The notes below the pieces were generated by a model that saw only the letters and a program-made list of their open reading frames with translations, was not told the DNA's origin and ran no database searches. The translations under genes were made by a program, and so were the position numbers. This document shows, piece after piece, positions 23,655 through 35,025 of a DNA stretch of 64,000 bases. The stretch is from Vandiemenella viatica. Lineage: Eukaryota > Arthropoda > Insecta > Orthoptera > Morabidae. The stretch is from assembly GCA_031002005.1 (NCBI GenBank), contig JARYHS010011408.1, positions 218,963,473 through 219,027,472 on the forward strand, given 5' to 3'. Positions within the stretch are counted from its first letter, which is position 1. The number at the start of each line of letters is the position of its first letter.

Positions 23655-24060
23655 TTGGACGGGGTGACATTGACGCCTTACATTGGCTGACTGTTGCTTT
23701 GTGTTTGGGTCGTAACCATAGCGCAATGACTCGTCACCAATAATGACAGAAAATCTGGATCAATTTCAAAGCACGACATGTTTCAAGTCGACGTTCTTTT
23801 TATTGTTAGTCACAGCCCGAGGAAAAAACTTGGCAGCAACCGTTTTCATTCCCAAATCTTCTGTTAAATTTCGCTGAATCGAGCTCCAAGATAACCCACT
23901 AATTTCTGACAGTTGATAAATTGTCTGTCGACGGTCAAAGAGCAAAAGCTCTGGAATTTTTTTTCAACATTTCGTCGATTCGTACATTTGATGGACGTGC
24001 AGAACGAGGTTTGTCATCAACCAACATGTCACTATTTTTAAGCCTAGTGAACCGAGTTTC
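23655..24060 (-). pseudogene. mariner-type transposase fragment (right arm)
   Basis: Mirror copy of 13640-14090 with the same frameshifts. Confidence 0.85.
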
Positions 24061-25105
24061 AGCAGCATTTTATCTCATTAGAAAACAAAGTTTCTCAGCT
24101 GCACGTTACTCACTTAAACTTACATCACCAAAAACGAAACAATAACAAAACAGCGCTGGCAGAAACAGATTGACAGAAGCCAGGTCGGCAACACACGCGG
24201 CACTGTACTGCAAATGAGTTGCGCCATAAACGCCTAGCGGCAGAAACGCGTATTTTTTTTAACTGCTTTACATCTCTCAACAGCGAGGTCTTTAGAGACG
24301 GGAAAGGATGCGGGGCAAGGATGGGAGCAAGGAATGGGAAGGAATTCGGCCATGGTCTTTTGAAGGAAGCACTTGGCATTTGCCTGGAGTGATTTGGGAA
24401 ACCATGGAAACCCAAATCTGGATGCCCGGACGGGGGTTCGAACCGGCGTCCCCCGAATGCGAGGCGAGAACGCTAACCGTTAAACCACCACTCTCGGTAG
24501 AAACGCATAGTCCACAAGCTTCGAGCATGGCAATGCTATTCCGGTGAACTTCTCTGTTCATACCGCAGAATTCTCATACCTCACAGAACGACAAAAGCAG
24601 CAGAGTACACACATGGTGCGGTTGGGCTCGCTCAAGTGGTTTGGTCGGTACTCGGCCAAAATGTACTTACGTAGTTAATGGACGCACTCGGCATGTACCT
24701 GTTATTTGCCTCGGCACGCACTGGTAAATACCTCCGCGAATTCCTCGTTCGAAAAAGGAGCGGCATGTCGACATCTGTCCGAAAAGTCCAGTTGCTCGCT
24801 CAAGTGGTCTGGCAACGGCTGCGTCACACCTGGTGCGGCTAGAGGGGTGCGTGGTCAAGGACAATAGGGGTATAACTGAGGTTAGTCAAGTGGTTAGTCA
24901 AGTGGCCCTCATGTCAAGTGGTTAGTCAAGTGGCCCTCAAGTCAAGTGGCCAATAGAACCAGAGATAATACATGTCAAGTGGTTAGTCAAGTGACCCTCC
25001 AGTCAAGTGGGAGGGGGAGAGAACAATAGAGGTGTGAAAATGATTGACAGGTGGGAGGGGGAGAACAATAGAATGATACAATGTATCCAATTAGAACAAT
25101 AGAGG

Positions 25106-25565
25106 TGTTCCGTGCAAGAACCGCACTTTTTGAGCGCGCTCCGCCCTTTTATACCTACTTTGGTCAGCTACTAATGATTTACAATTAATTCTTAAAAAGA
25201 ATTGGGTATGTTATATAAATCATTGAGCTAATCCTATTTCATCCATTTTTCCAGAACTTTCACTGCCATCATCCTCAGTACTTGTAAGACAACATGCTTG
25301 TGCTGGGGTTGGTACACAAACTGCATCTTAACTTTGATCGTGCAAACCTAATGAATGCAGTACTAAGTTCTTCACACAGTCGCCACCATAGTTTTGACCA
25401 GAAACTAAGGAAAAGGTTCAAGTTCAATGATAAAAGTTCACTTCTGATATGATGAGTATATTCTTCAAAACATTACAAAGTTAAAGTACTGCATAGGCAT
25501 TCAGACAACTTTTCCAAATTTAATTTTACAGATTCGACTGACCACTCGAGCACGACCGAAACCCC
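25106..25565. other. Non-coding DNA between the two inverted-repeat structures
   Basis: Nothing recognised. Confidence 0.35.
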
Positions 25566-27680
25566 ACGTTACTATTACTTCTCAATTACATGAATCTTCA
25601 GAATAAAACTTCCCTAAGCTGATAGAATTTCTACTTATGTTGAACAAACTACGAGCCAAGAGCTAGCCACCCGACATAACGCGCCTACATTGACCAACTG
25701 CTGCTTCTGAAGAGTGCGCGCTTAGGCTAAGGGGGAGGTATATATAGAATCGGATCGTGAGAACTTCCTTGTTTCGACTTTCCCAAGGATTTGATGTGAT
25801 AGCTGATCAGTTTCTGACAACTGTTGCGAAATCCAATTTGATCATGACAGTAAAATTAATCCTAGCTCTCTGAAATTTTGATAGTAGCAAGATATTATTA
25901 CAAACGTCGAATTAAGTTATTATAAAAAATGTTGTTACTTTAATAGTTTAGCCAGAAAAGTGTCGTAAAGATGTGATTGCCATAACTACCGAAATATTGC
26001 TTCTATCGAGCTGAAACAAATTTAATTCTATTCTCCTATTGCTCATCTATTACCTGATTTCAAATAAAGAATTTTACGTATTTTTAAAATGGTCTAAAAC
26101 TCGAAAATAAAATTTAATGTCTTGAAATATTACGAATATTGACTTGAAAATACCTCTAAACAAATTTCCCTATTGAAAAACTATTACTGTAAAAATTTGG
26201 AACCTCTAAGTTAATTCCCTGATTTATTACGAATTTTTGTAGATATCACCCTCGGCGAATGTCGAGCGATTGCATCATTGCTTACTCGCGCCAAAACCCA
26301 TTTTATTTTATTACTATAAAATGCTTTAATATTTTGAAATGAATCTTTTACAGAAGTCTTTAATTTTAAATAAACTTTACTCTGAATATAATTTCTTTTC
26401 ATGAATCACCAAAAAAGACTGAAATATCGAACTTTTACCTAAATCACATGTCTGGCTATATCAAATTATATTCAAAAACGATCTTTAGGTTACATGAATC
26501 TTTCTAAAACTTTAATATGTTATCTAAACCGAAATTACGATACTTTATCTCTATCACTTGACTTCTTAACTGTTTTCCTGATAGCTAAATGCTTCGTGTT
26601 TAGAGTGGAAAAATTACGTGATAAAATTCAAAACCGGCAAATCACTTTCAAACATATTCAGACTCTAAGAAAGATCTTTTAATAACAAAACTAATTATCT
26701 ACTGGCTATATATCTACCTAAACATCTTTTAAACTAAAGAAATATATTGGTTTATTGAAACTAAATGAAAGTCAAACATTACCTATACAAATCTGAGGTT
26801 AAGTTTCTGATCAGCTGTTTAAATGAATTTAACTATTGAATTTACTGCTTATACTTGAACAAATACTTATTTAGGACATATTACTGGGAAATATTATCAA
26901 AAATTAACTATAAAAATGTCTTTAAAAGGGTGTTCCCATATACTTCAACTGAACCTGCTATCTCCGCAACTAATTTCGTTATGCGAAATTCTAAGATGTG
27001 TTACATGCCCCCCGAAGATTGAAGTTATTTTCCAAAGAAAACTGACTGAAATCTTGAAAATCTTAGGTGGTGCAAGACTAAAATCCCCTTATTCTACCTA
27101 CTTCGTGCGTTGGTCGGCCCAGTCATACTTCCTTTCATTCATTTCTTTATTTGAAATCAGGTAATAGATGAGCAATAGGAGAATAGAATTAAATTTGTTT
27201 CAGCTCGATAGAAGCAATATTTCGGTAGTTATGGCAATCACATCTTTACGACACTTTTCTGGCTAAACTATTAAAGTAACAACATTTTTTATAATAACTT
27301 AATTCGACGTTTGTAATAATATCTTGCTACTATCAAAATTTCAGAGAGCTAGGATTAATTTTACTGTCATGATCAAATTGGATTTCGCAACAGTTGTCAG
27401 AAACTGATCAGCTATCACATCAAATCCTTGGGAAAGTCGAAACAAGGAAGTTCTCACGATCCGATTCTATATATACCTCCCCCTTAGCCTAAGCGCGCCC
27501 CATTCGTGAACGCACTCTTCTAGAAGCAGCAGTTGGTCAATGTAGGCGCGTTATGTCGGGTGGCTAGCTCTTGGCTCGTGGCTCGGCAAACTTTTAGTTT
27601 GTTCAACATAAGTAGAAATTCTATCAGCTTAGGGAAGTTTTATTCTGAAGATTCATGTAATTGAGAAGTAATAGTAACGT
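25566..27680. mobile_element. Second inverted-repeat element, arms about 0.5 kb
   Basis: 25566-26071 is the reverse complement of 27143-27680. Markers are ACGTTACTATTACTTCTC at the outer edge and GATTTCAAATAAAGAA at the inner edge. The right arm carries about 30 extra bases near 27500. The middle, 26072-27142, is AT-rich with no convincing ORF. This could be a fold-back or long-TIR non-autonomous DNA transposon. I see no target duplication at the edges. Confidence 0.85.
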
Positions 27681-28733
27681 TGTAACCTATCTGTTAAATT
27701 TTGTAACTGCGTAGCAAAGTTTTGCTCTCAGAACCACAAGTTGGATTGGATAAAATATTGGTACATTTCATTTTTATAGTCATTTTTTATGTTTATTCAA
27801 GTGTGAAAGCAGTTTTACAGTTTTCAAGATAGTATTTTCAATTTCATCAGTTTTCAGCATTCGCATGGAGTGGAAGTTTCTATCTAAATTATTTATTTTC
27901 AGCTAAAGTATTAAAGTTAGGATAATTTTCATGATAACTAAAGTTAATGTTTATTTAAAGATCTAGCGATTTGTAAAGTTTCAGAAAGATCGAATTATTT
28001 TTAATTTCAAGGTCAGATTAGCCAATGTTAGGACTTCAGACATGTGATTTCATATCTGATCAGCCACCCCTGGGAACGAGGAAGTAGATACATTCTCACG
28101 GTTCGCGTGAGAAAGCAGTCGCTAGGAATCTTCGAGAAGCGCTACGTAATATAGGACCGTGCGTGCAGTTGTTCTCCGCTCAGTCTGCTAGGAACCGCAA
28201 ACGCGATAGCATGTAGCTCAGTAGGCAAGGAAAGTTATCTATCTAGCACATCAGTAAAAGTTTTATTTTGGAATAATGACACTTCTTTTATTCAAGTCAA
28301 CTATTATGTTGAATTAAAATAGTATTTCTCCAAGTGAGGCCTCGGGATTGTTTGATTTTACTAAACTGTTGAACAATGGGAACGTGTGATTCTCTTTTGT
28401 TAAATTACTACAACTAGAAGTTTGAACTATTGGGGTGTGGTCTGGCTCGACTGGTTAAGTGAACTTGTAAAACATTTCTTTGGAAAATTCGTCTGATTGC
28501 CTGTACAGTTTTTGGCTTTGTGAACTTTTGGAAGAATATACTTATTTAAATGGCAATGAACTACTTATTGAACTTTACCTTTTCATAGTTTTCTGGTTAA
28601 AAACCTATGTGGCGATCGTATCATCTTAACTAAGTCAAAACTGTTACAACCAAGGCTACACACGGTTATAGTTAAGACAACGTGTTTATGCTGAACCCCA
28701 CCCCAAGCATAAGCTACCGTCTTACATACTTAC
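27681..28733. other. Non-coding DNA downstream of the last Ig exon
   Basis: I looked here for a transmembrane or juxtamembrane exon on the minus strand and found none. It is probably intron or 3' flank of the FGFR-like gene. Confidence 0.4.
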
Positions 28734-28860
28734 CATCAACAACTTTTAAATATGCACTAGCATATGCTGTTCCCAAAGTATTAGCAGCAATGCACGTGTA
28801 CCATCCTTCATCATCGTATGTTACATTATATAGCACTAAATTTTGAGGATCAGCTTCTGG
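28734..28860 (-). CDS. FGFR: FGFR-like exon E13: second half of Ig3, module 2
   Basis: Acceptor TTTACAG at 28861 and donor GATG|GTAAGT at 28733. Length 127, phase 0 to 1. It codes the strand that ends in NVTYDDEGWYTCIAANTLG and YASAYLKVVD, with the Ig signature DxGxYxC. Length, phase and sequence match the exon coding the C-terminal half of the membrane-proximal Ig domain of FGF receptors, which is the IIIb/IIIc alternative exon in vertebrates and contacts FGF. By hand 30 of 42 residues equal those of E6. Only one such exon follows E11 and E12. If the intron is retained, a stop comes seven codons past the donor, giving a soluble end. Confidence 0.9.
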
Positions 28861-31800
28861 CTGTAAACAGATAACAGACTGAATTTTAGATAATTTAAGT
28901 TAAAATGTCATAACATGTCATATATCAACTTCTATATTGAATGAAATCTCAATTTATTATTAAAACTATCAGATTTGATACAGATAACATAAATTACTCT
29001 CTACAATTGTTGTTTGAAAATACGTTGGAAACACTACTTACCACAGATGATGATAGGATAGCACTGACGCAAAAGTGCATGCAATTGCAATGATATTCTG
29101 CCAACAAATGTATTTAATTCCAAAATAAATAAAATCAATTTTTCTATCTTGAAGTTGTGGATCATCTTCCTCATTTGCTGATAATATTTATAAATAAATA
29201 CTGCCAATGCAATTAAATGTTTGTTCATTTATTACACAGTCGAAATTAAACTTAACGGACTGGCCATTCATATTAAATATGCTGTGCAGTGTTGTGCACA
29301 AGCTGAAAATGAATTACTACTGAATGGAATACTCAATAGAATGGACTATACATAAAAGTAAGAGACCAAAAAATGTAAGTAGATTTTAATTTGTAGAAAA
29401 ATTACAATGTACAAAATATAACATCATAACCACATTGCAACATGTATATACAATTAACAGGAGAAACCACTGAAGATGCTTCTACAAAAAAGTGAAACAC
29501 ATTCAGAAAGTTAATAAACAAACAAATATTCAATTGCTTTGGTAGTATTTGTTTATCCATTTTTCTGTTTTAGTTAAAATCTTGTGACTCTGTATTATCC
29601 TGTCACCATCTCTGGTATTATCTTTATTTAAGCTTTCTATTTTCCACAAAACCTGTATGTGTAAGTGGTTTGAGTAGTTCTAGGACCTGTTGTTTTTACT
29701 AAGTTGTTATGTTTTAGTTAATTGTAATGTTAATAAATTTAAGAATGTGTAAGAATGGAATATTGCTTTGTAGAGAGTGAATTAATCATATTTATGTGAC
29801 ATTTCAAGTTACATAGTCTGATATATTTTTATTTATGAAGACATAAATACCTTATTATTGGCAAATCTTTGTGAAGAAGTATTATTAATTACCTTTTTGG
29901 ATCTAAACATCCTCAAAGGCAAATAAAAAGGATAATAGAAATAAAATTCCTGCCAACATTAATTCATTTTTGCAATGAAGTCTTCATAGATATACAGTGG
30001 CGTAGCTAGGTGAACAAGGGCCCCGGTGCAAAAAAAAGGCCAGATGGGCAACCTTTTTTTTTTTTTTGCTTTGTGTTGCTGGTAGGGGCCCCAGGAGCAG
30101 TGGTTGGGGGCCTCCCTGAGCAGTGAGGGCCTCTTAGTGAGGGGGCTCCCTGTGTCTCAGTTTCGCCAGTTTGCCGTGAAGGCCCATGAGCCCTCTGAAT
30201 TGCACTTGGGGTCCCCAGAGTTGTGCTTGGGGACCCCATGAGGTATGCCTGAGGGCCCCCTGAGCGTAGGGGCCTTGGTGCACTGCACCGCCTAGCCCCA
30301 TAGTAGCTACACCCCTGTAGATTTACCACCAGATTGAGTGTGTTTTTTTTTTAATAATAATAATAAAAACAATATATTGATGACTAGCTCCACAACGGAA
30401 ATATTGAATCAATTTAAATTAAAAAAAAATCCTGTGAAAACTTCATTGCAATAAAACATCAAGAAGTCTCTTCAGAATATATTTTTATTTATTTCTGTGT
30501 ACTAGGAGCTGAATTGAGTTATTGATATCAGTGATGAAAGAATCCACACAACACATTAAAGCTGAATAGGGAGGGACAAAGTATTGGGAAACATACAGAC
30601 AGACATAAGGTAAAAAGTACTTATATAGATGTTTAATTAATATGATAAAATGTTTCTCTTTCCTCCATGAATGCGCTTTTGCACTTAATATTTACATTCC
30701 TATTCTTACTAATTAGTTATTCATCAAATAATTTATTTGGAAATAAACAAATATTTAAGAAAGTGTCAATTTAACTCCTTAGAAAATAATATTTTTATTT
30801 ATCTTCACACTGCCACTTTTTATAAAACTAAGTGTACCTTGAAGGTGTCATGCCAAGATTCTCATTTTTGCAAACTAAACCTATAATATAGTACAGAAAT
30901 AATGACTTGCAATTCTGATTCACTTGTGCAGTCTCTCTATTTAGTAGCTACATTTGCTTGACACGTGTTTTCAGCATGAGACACAAACATGTAAGACTTT
31001 GAACTTTGAACCTATCAAATATATCCAGATATCTGGTGCATAAAATATTACATATTATTATGTTACTAAAATGTAAGAAAATGTTACTTATGCTATATTG
31101 GCAATATCAGTGGTTTCTCAGCTCAAACTCAAAAATTATTAGCCTCACTGGACACATATTCCATATGCTTCAGAAAACCATTGAATGCTGAAATAATCTC
31201 ATTTTGAGTAATACATGCATAAAATGTTTTCGTGCCTCCCAGTTGGAGAAGATGTCAATTTAATGCAAAATTTTGAAGTAGCACTCTGACTACATCTTCC
31301 AAATGTCAAAAGATGAAGGTAAGTGTAACTTTCAAACATTGCATAAAAATCTCACACTTCCCTGGTGAAAGGACCAAGACCATTTTAGGCAGTTGATTCA
31401 TTGGGAAAGTCTACATTCATTCATTCTAACAATTTCTACCTGATATTACAAAACTTTATCGGAGAGCTTTGAAATTTCATCACCGGCTTTGCTTCGTTCT
31501 GCCAGGATATTCAAATCCTTATAATATTTGGGTCCTTAGCAGTAATCACTTGCATCCCACACAATAAAAAGAGAACAATGCAAAAGTATTGGTTCTCGTC
31601 AGCCAGTCATACATACTTGAGGTGAACAAATTTTTCTAGGGCTGGACTTTACACCAGTTACACCAAACTTTGGTTGCATGTATTTCCCAAAGAGGTTTTT
31701 TTCATTATTGTTCGGTATTCATCAGTGAAGTTTAATTTCTTGGAACAATTATATATATTTACATAAAAAACTATATTTTCTATCTTGGCTTGTATTGGAG

Positions 31801-34337
31801 CCCTCACAGTAGTTTATAAAAGCAAAAAACTACAGACTACAGGTTTTTGCTCCCTCAATTGCAGTAGTAGTACATCATTGTGTTCAGATTTTCAAAAATT
31901 CCAGTATACTTTCCAGATTTTCTCATGTGAAGTCTAACTTTTGAATTATTGTGCAATTTGTGTTTGCTTTTGTGTTTTTTATGTGTTGATCTCACTCTTC
32001 TGCTTTCATCTGTGGTAAGTTATGGGTTATTTTTCACTATCCTGTCTTATTTTTTAATTATTGAGTATTTTATTTTAAGTTAATAAATGATTTTATTTTC
32101 ATCACTGACACATTTTCTATAGCGAAATATAGGATTCAAGCTCTCATGTTGTCATGGGCAAGTTAATTTTATTTGCGAAGTTAATAAATTCAGTGACACA
32201 ATTTTTGAGAACATCCCACCTCCTGAAAGAGCTACTATTAAATGCTTATTTCAGTCTACATATGGTGCCAAAAATTATGCTCCTATTAGCTTTATTTCTG
32301 TTTTGTGACTCTTGGATATATGAGTACTGCTACTGTTCATCATGGATAACATATTGTATGCATATAAGTGTATTTAGCCTTCATATGAATTAACACACTG
32401 TGATAAGTTGTTGTGTTTGAGCTTGTAACAGAAGCTATCATTGAACATATACCAACTATAACTTGAAATAATTTTTAATTAACCACAAGTATAGCCTATC
32501 AATGAAAATCGAGTCCTGAAAAGTGGTTTGCACATTTATTTTAGTTTTCCAAGCAAAATTTCTACTTTCCTAAAAAATATTACATTCTGAACTATTGTTA
32601 TCCAATCAAAATAGAAACTAATAATTGGAAGCAATTAGTATTAGGGTTGTTTGTATGCTATTCATGGCAGCAAATACTGTTCTAACTCTTTTTGGGTATC
32701 TCTGGTTAATATTTATTTCTAAATACAGCAAAATATTGGCTGATTCATTCAAAACTTCCACATTTTTTTTTTTTAAAAATACTTTTCTGAAAAACTATGT
32801 TAAAATTTAGAAAAATAATACAAACAAAAAATTAACAACAGTTGATAGTTATGAAGGTAATGTTAAAAGTTATTACTACAAGCAATATGTAGTGATATCA
32901 GTTGTTTCTGCAGTTTTGATAAATAGGTTTACAGAATTTAGGTTATAACCTTTTATACCTGTGTAATTTAATTCTACCCCCTCTCCCTCTGCTTGTAGGA
33001 GTGTCATTGTCTATAATCCAGGCAAAGAATAACACCTTCATAAGTAGAAAACTGTTGTTGTATATATAAACATATGTTTCTTTTTTTAATTTAAATATTC
33101 TTAGAATATTTTGTTAATTTCATAGTAACATGTACTCTTTGAAAACACACTGTTACTTATATACATTCATTGCTGTCTACAATACTTACTCCCAGTAGAG
33201 TCCTTCATAGCAGCAAATAAACAATTAAATACATTAAATGCCACTCCATAGGAACAGTTTTTTTTTAATCTTTAGTTTTGTTACAGATGAAGTGATAAAT
33301 TTTGTATCATTTCTTAAACAAAATAAAGTGCCAAGTTTATGTAAATTGTGGTTGGGGAGGATTAGAGAAATCAGGCAGAGGAATTCAGTCCCAGTAAAAT
33401 TTAGAAACTCAAGTTACACCAAAACCTTATTTTACTAGATGAGAAAATATAACAGATTGCCAAATGTATAAATGATTTTATCATAAAATAAGTACTGAAG
33501 CTGTCTTACCTTTGCCACATAAATAAAACAAACCACCACCAACTTTTAATCTGAACTTTATAACATGAGTAAGTAAATAATATTAAGTGCATGAAAATGT
33601 AGACAATATTTGTTAAATTACTATAAGAGGAAAGAAAATTATTTGAAGAAAGAGTAAAAACATTTAATAGACTTCTCAAATTAAAGGTTATATTTTCAAT
33701 TTTAATAGCATATTTGATAAGTTTAAAGCACATCTCCAAGAGAAGAAATACTGGTTAAACAAATTTTTTGGAATTCAGCTGCCTGAAAAATGTGTTGTAA
33801 TTTGAAAGATCTTTGTTGTTGAAGTAATTCTACCTCTCCTAGCCAAGAGACCTTGATAAGTCAATCTTTTATCTTTGGAGTAGGTAGGTGTTCCACTAAT
33901 TAGTTTTTTACTTACTGCATAACCCTAGAAAGTGTAACAATAGTTTTATGCTGACCAACACAAAACTCAACGTTTTCTCTGAAATCACTTAAGGGCACCG
34001 AGTTTGAAGTGACTTTATAGAGAAATAGTTATGATAGTAACAAAGTTGCAGTAAAGTTGTAAGGAACATTTAAAGCATTTCACCAACACCTTAACAAATA
34101 AAAGTGATTGTGGTTTGTTGAATTCAGTGTTAGGCTCATGGCCGGAACCATTAATAATTCTGATAATATACACTGATATCACCAAGTGAGAAAGAGTAAG
34201 AAAATTAGGACCTTATGTTATAAAAAGTCTCATAACAAATTTAATTTTTAATAGCAATTTACTGAACTGTTATTGTTTCACCATGCACATGCAAGAAGCA
34301 ACTTTACTGCACCCAGAAAGAGAACACATAAATATAC
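28861..34337 (-). other. Intron between E12 and E13, 5.5 kb
   Basis: AT-rich, without a further Ig half-exon that I could find. It carries the hAT-like MITE at 29995-30317. ORFs of 60-80 codons here have no recognisable content. Confidence 0.6.
29995..30317. mobile_element. hAT-like MITE (CAGTRGCGTAGCTAGG family), copy 2
   Basis: Ends are CAGTGGCGTAGCTAGG and, inward from the right, CAGGGGTGTAGCTACTATGG. Flanks TAGATATA (29987-29994) and TAGATTTA (30318-30325) match at 7 of 8. Same family as 11131-11517. Confidence 0.85.
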
Positions 34338-34510
34338 CTTCACCATGTTACTAGAGTCAGTGTCATTTAGATTGTTGTACCAGCCCTTGTGCCATTCAAC
34401 ATGAGGATGAAGGTCAGACAAGATTTTGCAGTACAATGAAGCTGTGTCACCCAAAACCACAGTAGAATTCTCAGGAGCTTCTGTAAGTATTGGTCTGTGG
34501 TTCACTCGTT
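34338..34510 (-). CDS. FGFR: FGFR-like exon E12: alternative first half of Ig3, module 2
   Basis: Acceptor TTTCTAG at 34511 and donor AAG|GTATAT at 34337. Length 173, phase 1 to 0. It codes ERVNHRPILTEAPENST, then VVLGDTASLYCKILSDLHPH and VEWHKGW. The HRPIL start, the VLGD turn, the B-strand cysteine and the following W are the hallmarks of the N-terminal half of FGFR Ig3, closer to the standard family pattern than E5 or E11. Its phases equal those of E11, so E11 and E12 cannot both be used in one in-frame transcript without an intervening second half. If not spliced at its donor, the frame continues into a hydrophobic stretch (VYLCVLFLGAVKLLLACAW) and stops. Confidence 0.85.
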
Positions 34511-34834
34511 CTAGAAAACAACCAATTTAATGTTATCATTTCTGGAGGACATTTTGTGTGATAAAAGCTGCTTAAGAAAGCTAATAAAAGTAAGCTTCAG
34601 TTGTGAACAAAAATTTTCTTGATGGACAGAGAGAATGTTGTATTTGAATGATTTATATATTCATTGGTGAGAATATTGAACTGAGGTGCTACCTTTATAA
34701 GCCTTCTTAAAATGTTTAAATCTAAACACATTTTTTTAAAAAAATCATTGGCTGCTGACTGCTTCAAGTACCTGAAATATGGGGAAAAAATATATTAGCC
34801 ACATTTACAGCTGCCTCTTTAACAGATTTCTTAC

Positions 34835-35025
34835 CTGTGGAAGGACAGTTGCATTAGGTATCTTATCTGGGCCTTCAATTTCACCAGTTGGACGATATTC
34901 AACATGTATCCATGTGATATATGGTTCTAGATCAGAGACTGTTTTGCATGTGAACTCAACTGTTGTATTCACCACGGCAGTCTGATTTTCAGGGTCGTGG
35001 ATGTAAGGCTTGTGTGGGAATCGCT
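34835..35025 (-). CDS. FGFR: FGFR-like exon E11: first half of Ig3, module 2
   Basis: Acceptor TTTGTCAG at 35026 and donor CCACAG|GTAAG at 34834. Length 191, phase 1 to 0, exactly as E5. It codes ERFPHKPYIHDPENQTAV, then EFTCKTVSDLEPYITW and an EGPDKIPNATVLPQ end, which match the family's Ig3 first half. By hand 37 of 64 residues equal those of E5. It joins in frame to E13 or, in principle, to no other exon in module 2. Confidence 0.9.

Larger units (their letters stand above)
19162..25105 (-). repeat. Right arm of the 12.6 kb palindrome
   Basis: Reverse complement of 12534-19053, with the same repeats and mariner piece in mirror order. It is about 0.58 kb shorter, mostly because the 494-bp array has three units here (boundaries at 20698, 21194, 21691, 22188) against four on the left. 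Outer CCACTTGACT repeats are fewer. Confidence 0.95.
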
